From Nitrosomonadales bacterium (GTDB taxonomy: Bacteria > Pseudomonadota > Gammaproteobacteria > Burkholderiales > Gallionellaceae), in contig JAHFQZ010000005.1 of assembly GCA_023259055.1 (NCBI GenBank), forward strand, positions 205,237-269,236: a DNA stretch of 64,000 nt. The letters are read 5' to 3'. The stretch's first letter is position 1, and the number at the start of each line of letters is the position of its first letter. This document shows, piece after piece, positions 9,336 through 19,290 of this stretch. The notes under the pieces were generated by a model. That model was not told where the DNA came from. It was given only the letters and a program-made list of their open reading frames with translations, and searched no databases. A program made the translations under genes and the position numbers.

Positions 9336-10756
9336 GGTCGGCTTTTATTGTCGTCTATTATTGCTGTGCTGTTTGCTTTCGCATCCGGAAGGCTGTTCAA
9401 CAAATCTGCATCCAGACTACCCATTGTCTGGGCAAGCGTGGCGCGGCTGATGTTCCAGTCAAAGGTGGACTGGATGCGTTGCTGTCGTGCGCTGGCCAAG
9501 GCGCTTTGTGCATTCAGCACATCCAGCATGCTTCCCACACCTGCCTTGTAACGACCCAGCACGACTCGTTCCGATTGTTCTGCGCTATTCAGCAAATCAG
9601 CCGTGGAACGCAATGATTGTGTCGCAGTGGTGAGATGCTGATATGCCGTCCATACATCCAGAGCCACTTGCAAACGCAGCCGTTCCAGTTGTGCATTTTT
9701 GGCATCCACTTGCGATTCGGCTGCGCGCACACGATAGGTCGGCGCATAGCCGGAAAATATCGGCACACTTAAATTGATACCGACCAATGAGCTGTGTGAG
9801 TTGATTCCCGAGCTGCTATTTTGATCTGCCTTTCCGGTCAGGGAGATAGTAGGTCTGCCCGTCGCGCGGGTAGCTTCGGCACTGGCTTCCGCAGCCCTGA
9901 CCTGCGCAGCGGCAGCTTGTAAATCCGGGCGGCGCCGGCGCGCTTCTTCGATCAGCGTGCTGATATCCCCTTCAAAATCATCCGGCATTGCCGATTTATT
10001 GGCGGCTACCAACATTACATTCCGGTTGGCATCCAGCCCGAGCATATTTGCCAGCGTACCTTGCGCGTTTTTCCGGTTGCCATCGGCGGTAATGCGATTC
10101 AGCGTGGCCTGAGAATAGGCTGTTTGAGCCTGCAGCTTGTCGGCAGGCGTTGCGCTTCCTGCGCTATAGCGAGCTTGAGCGGCGGCAAAACTTTCCTTGG
10201 CTGCGCGTTCCGATTCAAGTGAAGCATCGAGCGCGGCAAGGGTCGCCTGCGCCTGATAAAAAGCCTGTACCGCAGCAAGAAAAACTGTTTGCACTGTGCT
10301 GTCCTGGGTCGCAATCGCAGCGGTAAGCAATTGGCGCGCATTTTCCAGATTGGCAGCCCTTGCCCCGAAATCGTACAACAGATAGGAAAGCGTGATGCCA
10401 ACGCTGCGCTGATCTACACTGGCAGCGGCTCCTGTTTTACTGCGATTATCGGAAGCGTTCAAGGTTGCGCTGGGCAGATAGCTAGCCTTGCTCACGCCGA
10501 TCTGTGCTGCCTGAACCCGCGAACTCGCCCACACCTCACGGGTTTGCGGGTTGTTGCACAATGCGAAGTTGACTACCTCCAGGAGATTGAGCGCGCGGTC
10601 GGGCATCGCCTCAGCACAAGGATCGCCAGCCGCGCCACCCATGCGCAACGCCGGTTTGGGAGGTAGCATTTCCTCAGTGCTGAACGGATCGGAAGTTTCT
10701 TCGGCGGCAAGCAAGCCGCTCCAGAGACAAAGTAATGTGCAGAATATTATTCGCAT
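9332..10756 (-). CDS. TolC-family outer-membrane efflux channel
   Basis: About 474 residues, with a Sec signal peptide MRIIFCTLLCLWSGLLAAEE and two repeats of the outer-membrane efflux protein fold, rich in Ala/Gln/Ser helices. The start at 10756 is chosen because it places the signal peptide at the N-terminus; upstream in-frame ATG (10771) and TTG (10777) codons exist, but none has a clear Shine-Dalgarno. It is the first gene of the six-gene minus-strand operon and probably serves both the MacAB-like and the RND pump encoded behind it, although that sharing is inferred from gene order only. Confidence 0.88.
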   Translation of the reverse strand: MRIIFCTLLCLWSGLLAAEETSDPFSTEEMLPPKPALRMGGAAGDPCAEAMPDRALNLLEVVNFALCNNPQTREVWASSRVQAAQIGVSKASYLPSATLNASDNRSKTGAAASVDQRSVGITLSYLLYDFGARAANLENARQLLTAAIATQDSTVQTVFLAAVQAFYQAQATLAALDASLESERAAKESFAAAQARYSAGSATPADKLQAQTAYSQATLNRITADGNRKNAQGTLANMLGLDANRNVMLVAANKSAMPDDFEGDISTLIEEARRRRPDLQAAAAQVRAAEASAEATRATGRPTISLTGKADQNSSSGINSHSSLVGINLSVPIFSGYAPTYRVRAAESQVDAKNAQLERLRLQVALDVWTAYQHLTTATQSLRSTADLLNSAEQSERVVLGRYKAGVGSMLDVLNAQSALASARQQRIQSTFDWNISRATLAQTMGSLDADLLNSLPDAKANSTAIIDDNKSRP

Positions 10757-10777
10757 CAAACCAGTATACATGAGCAA

Positions 10778-11111
10778 AAATAAGGTGAGTGACTCAAAGT
10801 GTAATCAATAGTTCAATTGGCAATTGAAATTGCACACCTGCTATCTATGCAAGTGCTACGTATTCATCGTTATGCAATTCGGTCGCGAATATCTGAAAAA
10901 ATAAAAGCATATATTCGCTAAATCCTGTTCGCCGAATGAAGCGCAAAAATTGAGATGCGACATGTTGTAACTGCGACATGTCATGCGCCGCGCGGATATT
11001 AGACTTCACCACAAGAAACTGCAACGTTCTGCCCCTGCGACATTTTGTCGCGCGGCAATTTGCCACATTCCAAAATCAATTATCCATCTCTAGAATCCGC
11101 CCGATGAATTT
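10778..11111. other. divergent promoter region with TGCGACAT direct repeats
   Basis: This non-coding region separates the leftward efflux operon from the rightward TonB receptor operon. It contains three copies of TGCGACAT (10956-10963, 10972-10979, 11036-11043), spaced 16 and 64 nt apart, the last forming an inverted repeat GCGACA-TT-TGTCGC. They look like operator half-sites for an unknown regulator, perhaps of the efflux operon. Confidence 0.35.
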
Positions 11112-11133
11112 ACTATTGATAATTATCATTTGG
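11112..11133. promoter_or_regulatory. putative Fur box
   Basis: The sequence around 11116-11130 reads TTGATAATTATCATT; its core TGATAATTATCA is a perfect 12-bp palindrome and matches the inner part of the Fur consensus. It lies upstream of the TonB-dependent receptor, so the whole receptor-propeller-TlpA-TonB-ExbBD cluster is probably repressed by iron-loaded Fur. The call rests on motif similarity and position. Confidence 0.7.
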
Positions 11134-11288
11134 GGGAAAGAAAGATGAAAGTGAAGGAGATGCCTGTTACTTGCGAGGTAAACACTGGAGCACGGCAATC
11201 TGATGTATCCATAGACAGTTTTTCAATGAGTAGCACCAGAGAGTTTTCCAAGCCAAACTTGACCACTAAAATACCAAGGAGTGCAGTA

Positions 11289-13502
11289 ATGAATAGGCAG
11301 TCGTTTAAAAGAGGAGCTTTATTTGCGTTGAGCTGTTTCTATTTGAGTTTTGCGAATGCGGTGTTTGCGGCTGAAGATTCGGCGATGCCGGATGAGGCTG
11401 GTGTAAGCAAAGCACAAGAAGCCCAGAAATCCGAGGCGCCAGCCGCAGTTGGGGCGGAAGGCGCAGCGATGCTTGACGAGGTGGTAGTGAGCGGCTCTCG
11501 CACAGCTACAAAATTGTCGAAGACGCCAATGGCGATTGGTGTGGTGAGTGATAAGGCGCTGAAGCGCGACAAGCCGAAAACCATGGGTGATGTAATCAAT
11601 CGCATCGCCGGCGTGAGCTGGAACGATCTGGGCAATGAGCAGCACAGCATGGGCATTCGCCAGCCGAACAGCACCAACGCCGTATATCAATATCTGGAAG
11701 ACGGTATTCCCATTCGACCGCTGGGCGTTTTCAATCACAACTCTCTGAATGAAATGAATCTGGCGGGATCCGAAAGCGTGGAAGTAGTGAAGGGCGCGGC
11801 GTCCTCTTTATACGGAAGCAATGCGGTGGGCGGGGCGGTGAACTTCATGACCGCGCGTCCTTCGCCAACGCCTTATGCCAGCGTAGGCCTGCGAAATGAC
11901 AATACAGCGGGCTTCAGGCGCCTGGACACGGGAGCCAGCAATACCTGGGGAGATTTTGGTTTGCGTTTTTCCCACTACAGTTCGCGCCGTAACGACCATA
12001 ACTGGCAGGACTACAGCAAAGCTTCCAAGGATTCTTTTACCTTGCGCGGCGATTATGTCCTGGGTGCCACGTCGCTTGTTCATGCGACATTGACGCACAA
12101 TAATCTTGATAGCTCCATGACAGGCAGTTTGTTTGAAAATGATTATCGTGCCCGCCCTGGCTATAGCTACAACACGTTCACTTACCGCAAGGATAAAACG
12201 ACGCGGATGAATGTCGCCTGGGAAGGCGAAACCACCCACAATGGACAGACCACTGCCACTGTATTTACGCGCCAAAATGACCACGGCCAGATTCCGAGCT
12301 ATACGATTTTTGGCTGCGCAGGAACTGTCTGCAAAGGAACGATCAACAACAACCACGTCAGTTCGTTAGGCCTTGATTTGAAGCACACCCAGGAATTCGA
12401 CTGGCTGGCTTCGCGTCTCGTTGCCGGGATATATTTTGATCAAACCTCCAATCCATATGTCAGCGATAATTTAAGGGTAGTCAGGGATTTGGCAACGGGT
12501 CGATATGTCAGCTACACCTTGAATAACACTCTCAACCCGGTAGGGGTGCGCAATTTTAATACCGATATCAAGAATACCGCGCTGTTTGGTCAGTTCGAAT
12601 TGTCCCCGGCAGAAAAGCTGCGCGTGGTGTTGGGCGGGCGTTCCGACTCGATCAATTACGACTATAAAAACAATCTGACACCGGGAGTTAATTATGGTGC
12701 GGCAAATCAGTCGCGCAGCTTTTCGCATTTCAGCCCTAAAGTGGGAGCAACCTATGCGCTAAGCAAAGAATCCAGCTTATATACCAATATCAGCGAGGGT
12801 TTTACGCCGCCTGAAGTGCTCCAGTTATTTGGCACAAATAACGTGCCCAACCTGAACCCAGCCACCTATAACAACTACGAGATCGGCATGCGCACAGCGT
12901 TCCTGGACGGAGCGCTGAAACTGGATTCCGCCTTGTATCGTCTGGACGGGCGTGACACTATCGTGAGCTATACCATCTCTCCGGGTGTCACTGAAAACCG
13001 CAATGCCGGGCGTACGCGCAGCAGCGGTCTGGAACTGGGTTTGGGCTGGGAGACCGGGGCGTTTGATGCACGCTTTGGTACGACTGTCGCGAGCCACCGT
13101 TTCGTTCAGTATAAAGTGTCCGGCACGCTTGATTACAGCGGCAAGGAAATGCCGCAGGCACCGAGCAATATCACCACGGCAGAGATTGGCTACAAGCCGG
13201 TACAGGGTGCGCGTATTGCGCTGGAGTTGGTCAATCAAGGGGCCTACTGGATGAACAACGCAAATACCGTGCGTTACTCCGGCCATGCACTGCTTAATAT
13301 GCGCGGCAATTATCAGTTCGCAGGCGGCTGGGAAGCCTGGCTGCAAGGCCGCAACCTGACCAATAAACTTTATTCCGATTCGGCTACGAGCACCTATTCT
13401 GGTACCGGTATTTATAACGCCAACACGCAAAATCAATACACGGTGGGTGCGCCACGCAGCCTGATGGTTGGCCTGAACTACAACTTTGATAGCAAGAGAT
13501 AA
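11289..13502 (+). CDS. TonB-dependent outer-membrane receptor
   Basis: A TonB-dependent receptor of about 737 residues: signal peptide (MNRQSFKRGALFALSCF... cleaved after AVFA), a TonB box-like segment LDEVVVSGSRTATK, plug domain with EDGIPIRP and VEVVKGAASSLYGSNAVGGA, and a C-terminal 22-strand barrel ending in Phe/Asp-rich strands. The ATG at 11289 is preferred because AAGGAG (11276-11281) lies 7 nt upstream and a signal peptide follows. An in-frame ATG at 11145 (and TTG at 11130) would add a 48-residue extension without a signal sequence. The plug and barrel resemble siderophore and metal-complex receptors; the cargo is not known. It opens a six-gene cluster. Confidence 0.88.
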   Translation: MNRQSFKRGALFALSCFYLSFANAVFAAEDSAMPDEAGVSKAQEAQKSEAPAAVGAEGAAMLDEVVVSGSRTATKLSKTPMAIGVVSDKALKRDKPKTMGDVINRIAGVSWNDLGNEQHSMGIRQPNSTNAVYQYLEDGIPIRPLGVFNHNSLNEMNLAGSESVEVVKGAASSLYGSNAVGGAVNFMTARPSPTPYASVGLRNDNTAGFRRLDTGASNTWGDFGLRFSHYSSRRNDHNWQDYSKASKDSFTLRGDYVLGATSLVHATLTHNNLDSSMTGSLFENDYRARPGYSYNTFTYRKDKTTRMNVAWEGETTHNGQTTATVFTRQNDHGQIPSYTIFGCAGTVCKGTINNNHVSSLGLDLKHTQEFDWLASRLVAGIYFDQTSNPYVSDNLRVVRDLATGRYVSYTLNNTLNPVGVRNFNTDIKNTALFGQFELSPAEKLRVVLGGRSDSINYDYKNNLTPGVNYGAANQSRSFSHFSPKVGATYALSKESSLYTNISEGFTPPEVLQLFGTNNVPNLNPATYNNYEIGMRTAFLDGALKLDSALYRLDGRDTIVSYTISPGVTENRNAGRTRSSGLELGLGWETGAFDARFGTTVASHRFVQYKVSGTLDYSGKEMPQAPSNITTAEIGYKPVQGARIALELVNQGAYWMNNANTVRYSGHALLNMRGNYQFAGGWEAWLQGRNLTNKLYSDSATSTYSGTGIYNANTQNQYTVGAPRSLMVGLNYNFDSKR

Positions 13503-13619
13503 TGACGACGGCAGCCCATGCCGGCTGCCGCCCGTTTAAAACAGTATGTTTTTTGCCGGAACGTCGGGTATGTTACTTGACGTAAAAAAAATAATTCTGG
13601 ACCGAAGAGAGTGGAAAAA

Positions 13620-14840
13620 ATGAAAAAAGTGTTACTTGCTTTGTTTCTCATCGCAAATGGTCTGGGTCAGGCGCTGGCTGAGGCACAGCCTGCACCCAAA
13701 CAGCCCCACGACATGGCAAAGATGTGGCAAACATCCCTTGCCCGCCAGCCGCTTGCTGCAACTGCCACGTTCGATGCGAAAGGGCGTCTGTGGCTGGCGT
13801 CAGCGAAGGATGGTCATGTGATGGTGAGCCATTCTGATGATCAGGGCAAAACCTTCAGTGAGCCCGTTATTGTGAATCCGGAAACGGAATTTGTTGCCGC
13901 AGACGGGGAAAACCGGCCGAAAATTCTAGTGGCCGGCAACGGTAATATTTATGTTTCCTACACCCGAAGCATGGAAACGCCTTTCTCCGGTAATGTCCGC
14001 TTCAGCCGATCTGTAGATGGAGGAAAAAGCTTTTCTGCTCCGATCACGGTGAATGACAACCTCGAGGCATTTACTCACCGTTTCGAGGCGATGGGATTAA
14101 ACAAACGCGGCCAGATTTACATTGCATGGCTGGATAAGCGCGCCGCTTCAGAGGCAAATAAAAAAGGGGAGAAATACAGTGGCATAGCAATTTTTTACGC
14201 CGTCTCCGATGATGAGGGCAAGAGTTTTAAAGCCAACCTCAAGGCCGTCGATCACACCTGCGAATGCTGCCGCGTTGCGATGGCGATAGACACCGACGAT
14301 TATCCTGTCGTGATATGGCGCCATATTTTCGACTCCAATGTCCGCGACCACGCGCTGGTCAAGCTGGATGGCAAAATGAAACCTGTGCGGCTCAGCCACG
14401 AAAACTGGAATATCGCCGCCTGCCCGCATCACGGGCCATCCATTTCCATTGCCTCTGACGGCGTATACCATGCAACCTGGTTCAGCAACGCCCCCGAACG
14501 TCACGGCCTTTTCTATGCGAATTCATCCGACCAGGGCAAGACTTTTTCCAGTCCGCTGAATTTCGGCAACTTCGAAGCACAACCGGCACATCCTTTTGTG
14601 CTTAGTCTGGGCAAACGCGTTTATCTTGCCTGGAAGGAATTCGACGGCGAGAGCACCGGAATTTTCGGAATGATCTCCAGCGACAGCGGCAAGTCATGGT
14701 CTGCACCCAAAAAATTGGCGGCAACAGCCGACGTTTCCGACAGCCCCATGCTGCTCGGCGATAGTAACCGGGTATACCTGTCCTGGAATACATTGAAGGA
14801 AGGATATCGCCTGATCGAATTTAGCGGGGAAAATAAATGA
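13620..14840 (+). CDS. periplasmic sialidase-fold (BNR) beta-propeller with CxCC motif
   Basis: A 406-residue secreted protein with a signal peptide (MKKVLLALFLIANGLGQALA) and at least five Asp-box/BNR-type repeats of the form SxDxGKxF (SHSDDQGKTF, SRSVDGGKSF, SDDEGKSF, SSDQGKTF, SSDSGKSW). It is annotated as sialidase-like by fold only. Midway are a CECCR motif (about residues 217-221) and, some 48 residues later, ACPHHGPS, so Cys and His residues cluster on one face, a likely metal or thiol redox site. Its stop overlaps the next start (ATGA), tying it to the TlpA-like protein. A carbohydrate role is unlikely; metal handling with the upstream receptor is an inference. Confidence 0.72.
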   Translation: MKKVLLALFLIANGLGQALAEAQPAPKQPHDMAKMWQTSLARQPLAATATFDAKGRLWLASAKDGHVMVSHSDDQGKTFSEPVIVNPETEFVAADGENRPKILVAGNGNIYVSYTRSMETPFSGNVRFSRSVDGGKSFSAPITVNDNLEAFTHRFEAMGLNKRGQIYIAWLDKRAASEANKKGEKYSGIAIFYAVSDDEGKSFKANLKAVDHTCECCRVAMAIDTDDYPVVIWRHIFDSNVRDHALVKLDGKMKPVRLSHENWNIAACPHHGPSISIASDGVYHATWFSNAPERHGLFYANSSDQGKTFSSPLNFGNFEAQPAHPFVLSLGKRVYLAWKEFDGESTGIFGMISSDSGKSWSAPKKLAATADVSDSPMLLGDSNRVYLSWNTLKEGYRLIEFSGENK

Positions 14841-15334
14841 AGCTGTTTAGCTTCCTGATGGGGCTGAGCCTGACCGTATTATCTTTTGTTCCGCAAGCGA
14901 CCTTGGCTGCGCAGGAAATCAAGCCGTTTGTCCGCGGTAGTTATCAGCAGATTGTTGCTGCACGGCAGGGAAAACCCTTCATCCTCAACTTCTGGTCGTT
15001 GAGCTGCGGTTATTGCAGGGTCGAACTTGGCATGCTGAAAAAACTGACCAGGAAATATCCCAATCTTGATTTGGCGCTGGTATCTACCGATACGCTGGAA
15101 GAAGAAAACCAGGTTTCCGCTGCCCTGGCAAAATATTCCCTGGGAAAGGCCGAGGCTTGGGTGTTTGCCGACAGCTATACAGAACGCTTGCGCTTCGAGG
15201 TTGACAAGACGTGGCAGGGTGAATTGCCTCGTACCTACTTTTTCAGCGCTAAAGGCGAAGTGACCGCCGTCAGCGGCAAAGTTGCGCAAAAAGAAGTGGA
15301 ACAGTGGATCAAAGAACAATATAGTTCACGTTGA
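14837..15334 (+). CDS. TlpA/ResA-like periplasmic thioredoxin
   Basis: A 165-residue protein with a signal peptide (MKLFSFLMGLSLTVLSFVPQATLA) and a thioredoxin fold carrying the active site WSLSCGYCRVE, that is CxxC with Gly-Tyr between the cysteines. Proteins of this group reduce or guard specific cysteines in the periplasm, for example in cytochrome or copper-centre assembly. The gene overlaps the CxCC beta-propeller gene by 4 nt, so that protein is the obvious candidate substrate. The cis-proline region ELPRTYFF is present. Confidence 0.85.
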   Translation: MKLFSFLMGLSLTVLSFVPQATLAAQEIKPFVRGSYQQIVAARQGKPFILNFWSLSCGYCRVELGMLKKLTRKYPNLDLALVSTDTLEEENQVSAALAKYSLGKAEAWVFADSYTERLRFEVDKTWQGELPRTYFFSAKGEVTAVSGKVAQKEVEQWIKEQYSSR

Positions 15335-15338
15335 AACC

Positions 15339-16034
15339 ATGAATTCGCAGATTTGTTTGACAATGCCGGCTATTCAAAACCCTGATGATTTGCCAATGCG
15401 CGACCGCTCGTTTGTCGTGGCATTGGTGGTGCTTGTGCATGCATTGCTGCTGTGGTCTTATACCTCGCTGTCCAGCGAATCCAAATCAATGCCTCGCGAA
15501 ATGTCGATCAGCATGGCGTTGCCCAGCCCTCCGCAAACTGAAGCGGTGGAACAGAAGCAGGTGGTGACGCAAAAGGTGATCCAATCCAAACCTGTGCAGA
15601 AAGTCGCGGCACCCGACATACCTTCGGATATACCGTCCACACCTTCAGACATTGCGACGGACACTCCTGCTGAAGCGCCGGACGTATCGACGCCATCGGA
15701 GAGCGCATCTGCCCAGTCCGATAATGCTTCGTCCAGCCTGCCGGATCGTGAGCCGGATTACCATGCGGCTTATCTGAACAATCCACCTCCGGTTTATCCG
15801 ATGGTGGCGCGGCGTATGGGTTGGCAGGGCAGGGTGGTGATGTATGTCGAGGTTCTGGAAAGCGGTATGCCGGGTCAGGTCAAGCTACATCAAAGCAGCG
15901 GGCGCGATGTTCTGGATAACGCGGCGATGCAGGCGGTACGAGGTTGGAAGTTTGTTGCGGCGCGCCAGAATGGGCAGGTAGTTTCCAAGTGGTTTTTAGT
16001 TCCAATCCCCTTTATTTTGAAAGAAGCTGAATGA
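15339..16034 (+). CDS. tonB: TonB energy transducer
   Basis: About 231 residues with one N-terminal membrane helix (FVVALVVLVHALLLWSY), a Pro/Ser/Thr/Asp-rich periplasmic linker and a C-terminal TonB domain with the YP motif PPPVYPMVARRMGWQGRV and the ending GWKFVAARQNGQVVSKW. It transmits proton-motive force from ExbBD to outer-membrane receptors. The start is uncertain: ATG 15339 lies just after the preceding stop, with later in-frame ATGs at 15363 and 15397. It overlaps exbB by 4 nt. Confidence 0.88.
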   Translation: MNSQICLTMPAIQNPDDLPMRDRSFVVALVVLVHALLLWSYTSLSSESKSMPREMSISMALPSPPQTEAVEQKQVVTQKVIQSKPVQKVAAPDIPSDIPSTPSDIATDTPAEAPDVSTPSESASAQSDNASSSLPDREPDYHAAYLNNPPPVYPMVARRMGWQGRVVMYVEVLESGMPGQVKLHQSSGRDVLDNAAMQAVRGWKFVAARQNGQVVSKWFLVPIPFILKEAE

Positions 16035-16687
16035 ATATTTCCCTGATGTCATCGTCTCCGATCATTAACGCCACACTCGGCTTGCTGGTGCTGTTTTCCA
16101 TCATTACCTGGTCGACCATTGCGATCAAGCTGTGGCAGTACTGGCGTGACGGTAAGGACAATCGTGTTTTCAACGAATCATTCTGGGCGGCCAAGGAATG
16201 GCAACAGGCGGCACGTATCAGTGAGGAAATGCCCGGCAAGCAAGCGAATCTTGCTCAGGCAGGATTTGCCGAGTTGCGCGATGCACAACAAAAAGGCGGC
16301 GACATGAAACATCTCGGTTCGCCTCAAGACGGCTTGGAGCGGAGTTTGCGTCAAGCTGTGCAGAATCTGCAGCGGAAACTCGAGGGCGGTTTGGCGATGC
16401 TGGCCAGTATAGGCTCCACTGCGCCCTTTGTCGGATTGTTCGGCACGGTGTGGGGCATCATGCATGCACTGACAGAGATCAGCAAAACAGGCTCGGCAAG
16501 TCTGGATGTGGTGGCTGGGCCTATCGGCGAAGCGTTGGTTGCTACAGCGATAGGCATTGCCACCGCGCTTCCAGCAGTGCTGGCGTATAACTTCTTCCTG
16601 CGGCGGATGCGCTTGTCGGTAGCCGATCTGGAAAATTTTGCTCATGACTTTATGCGTTTGGCATCGAAGCACGATTACAGGATTTAA
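16031..16687 (+). CDS. exbB: ExbB proton channel subunit (MotA/TolQ family)
   Basis: A 218-residue MotA/TolQ/ExbB-type protein with a first helix near residues 12-34, a cytoplasmic loop, and two C-terminal helices containing LASIGSTAPFVGLFGTVWGI and GPIGEALVATAIGIATALPA. With ExbD it forms the proton-driven motor that energises TonB. It is translationally coupled to tonB (ATGA) and followed 16 nt later by exbD. Confidence 0.92.
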   Translation: MNISLMSSSPIINATLGLLVLFSIITWSTIAIKLWQYWRDGKDNRVFNESFWAAKEWQQAARISEEMPGKQANLAQAGFAELRDAQQKGGDMKHLGSPQDGLERSLRQAVQNLQRKLEGGLAMLASIGSTAPFVGLFGTVWGIMHALTEISKTGSASLDVVAGPIGEALVATAIGIATALPAVLAYNFFLRRMRLSVADLENFAHDFMRLASKHDYRI

Positions 16688-16703
16688 TTTAAGGGGTTAA
16701 CTG

Positions 16704-17111
16704 ATGGCCTTCCAGAATAGTTCCAATCAGGACATGATGAGCGACATCAACGTCACACCGCTGGTGGACGTGATGCTGGTGCTGTTGATCGTGTTTATCG
16801 TTACCGCTCCGTTGCTGTCGCAATCGCTGGATGTAAAATTGCCCAAGACAGCTGCGGTACCTGGGCGTATGGATACCAGGCAGCAAATTCTCACCATCAG
16901 TGCGCAAGGGCAGATCACCCTGGAAAGTATTGTGCTGAACGATGAAAAGCTGGCGCAACGGCTTGCCGATGCGGCTGCTGCACACAATAACTTCGAGTTG
17001 CATGTTCATGCCGATGCGGAGGTTCCCTATGGGCGTGTGGCGCAAATCATGGCCATCGCGCAGCGTGCGGGGGTGAGCAAGTTGTCGTTCATGACGATAG
17101 CAGGGAACTGA
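16704..17111 (+). CDS. exbD: ExbD/TolR-type motor subunit
   Basis: A 135-residue ExbD/TolR protein with a single N-terminal helix and the conserved motif DINVTPLVDVMLVLLIVF, which holds the proton-carrying Asp, then a periplasmic domain ending in RAGVSKLSFM. An AAGGGG ribosome binding site precedes the ATG. It closes the receptor cluster, making it independent of any other TonB system. Confidence 0.92.
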   Translation: MAFQNSSNQDMMSDINVTPLVDVMLVLLIVFIVTAPLLSQSLDVKLPKTAAVPGRMDTRQQILTISAQGQITLESIVLNDEKLAQRLADAAAAHNNFELHVHADAEVPYGRVAQIMAIAQRAGVSKLSFMTIAGN

Positions 17112-17336
17112 TTGCCGGAACCCGAAAGTATGGAACCTTTTGGTTCATTCGTTGGTTTCAGGTTGAATACAATCTTGGAGTTCCACACTAACCCACGTAG
17201 GTCAGAAATTTGTTCCGGTAACAGCAGCGCTACCAATCTGCGGGTAATCCGGCACAGTTTGAACTTCTATTCCTGAATCGTTCTTGAGGCCGCAAAGAAC
17301 CAACTACCGGCCATTCAACACGCTGGATGTGTGCCG
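17112..17336. other. intergenic region between exbD and the nirS leader element
   Basis: The stretch has two small hairpins, GAACC-TTTT-GGTTC near 17141-17154, which may end the exbD transcript, and GTTCTT...AAGAAC near 17279-17300. I see no gene and no FNR/DNR-type TTGAT-N4-ATCAA box. Confidence 0.35.
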
Positions 17337-17337
17337 T

Positions 17338-17430
17338 GTCAGGCAAACACTGACAACAATACCTCCCTCTTCCTTACACCACAATCAGGCAAACACCTAT
17401 GCAGTTTCATTGTGCAATGGATCATTATTT
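17338..17430 (+). promoter_or_regulatory. three-copy leader element, copy 1 (upstream of nirS)
   Basis: A non-coding block that aligns without gaps to the blocks at 29271 and 30003. It holds the hairpin GTCAG-GCAAACA-CTGAC (17338-17354), a C/T-rich spacer, the invariant box TCAGGCAAACACCTATGCA (17385-17403) and the tail GTGCAATGG (17412-17420). It ends 63 nt, and the invariant box 90 nt, before the nirS ATG. CCATT at 17311-17315 can pair with AATGG at 17416-17420. It may be a structured RNA leader or a DNA operator; I know no named family that fits. Confidence 0.7.
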
Positions 17431-17439
17431 GAAAAATAA

Positions 17440-19149
<1,710 letters not shown>

Positions 19150-19240
19150 GGATATTCTTTTGGGCCAAAATCTCGATACATCGGTGAAGGCATGTGTGAC
19201 GGATTCTTATAGGTTCCTATTATGAAAACTGTTGTGTATC

Positions 19241-19268
19241 AAGGGCGGGGTGACTCGCCTTTTTTATC
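19241..19268 (+). terminator. rho-independent terminator after nirS
   Basis: A short stem AAGGgCG / CGCCTT with an 8-nt loop is followed by a run of T residues (19259-19265). It lies between nirS and the next TonB receptor, so the two are probably separate transcripts. Confidence 0.6.
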
Positions 19269-19290
19269 GTCAAACCAGTAAATAAATTCA

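Noticed and set aside
13620..14840. True sialidase
   Set aside because: Only the Asp-box repeats match; the gene context and the CxCC motif point to another role.
17337..17430. c-di-GMP (GEMM) riboswitch as the identity of the leader element
   Set aside because: Only a short GGCAAAC resemblance exists; the second half of the GEMM consensus is missing.
19150..19290. Possible cobalamin riboswitch before the second TonB receptor
   Set aside because: No B12-box-like sequence is present; the region holds only the nirS terminator.
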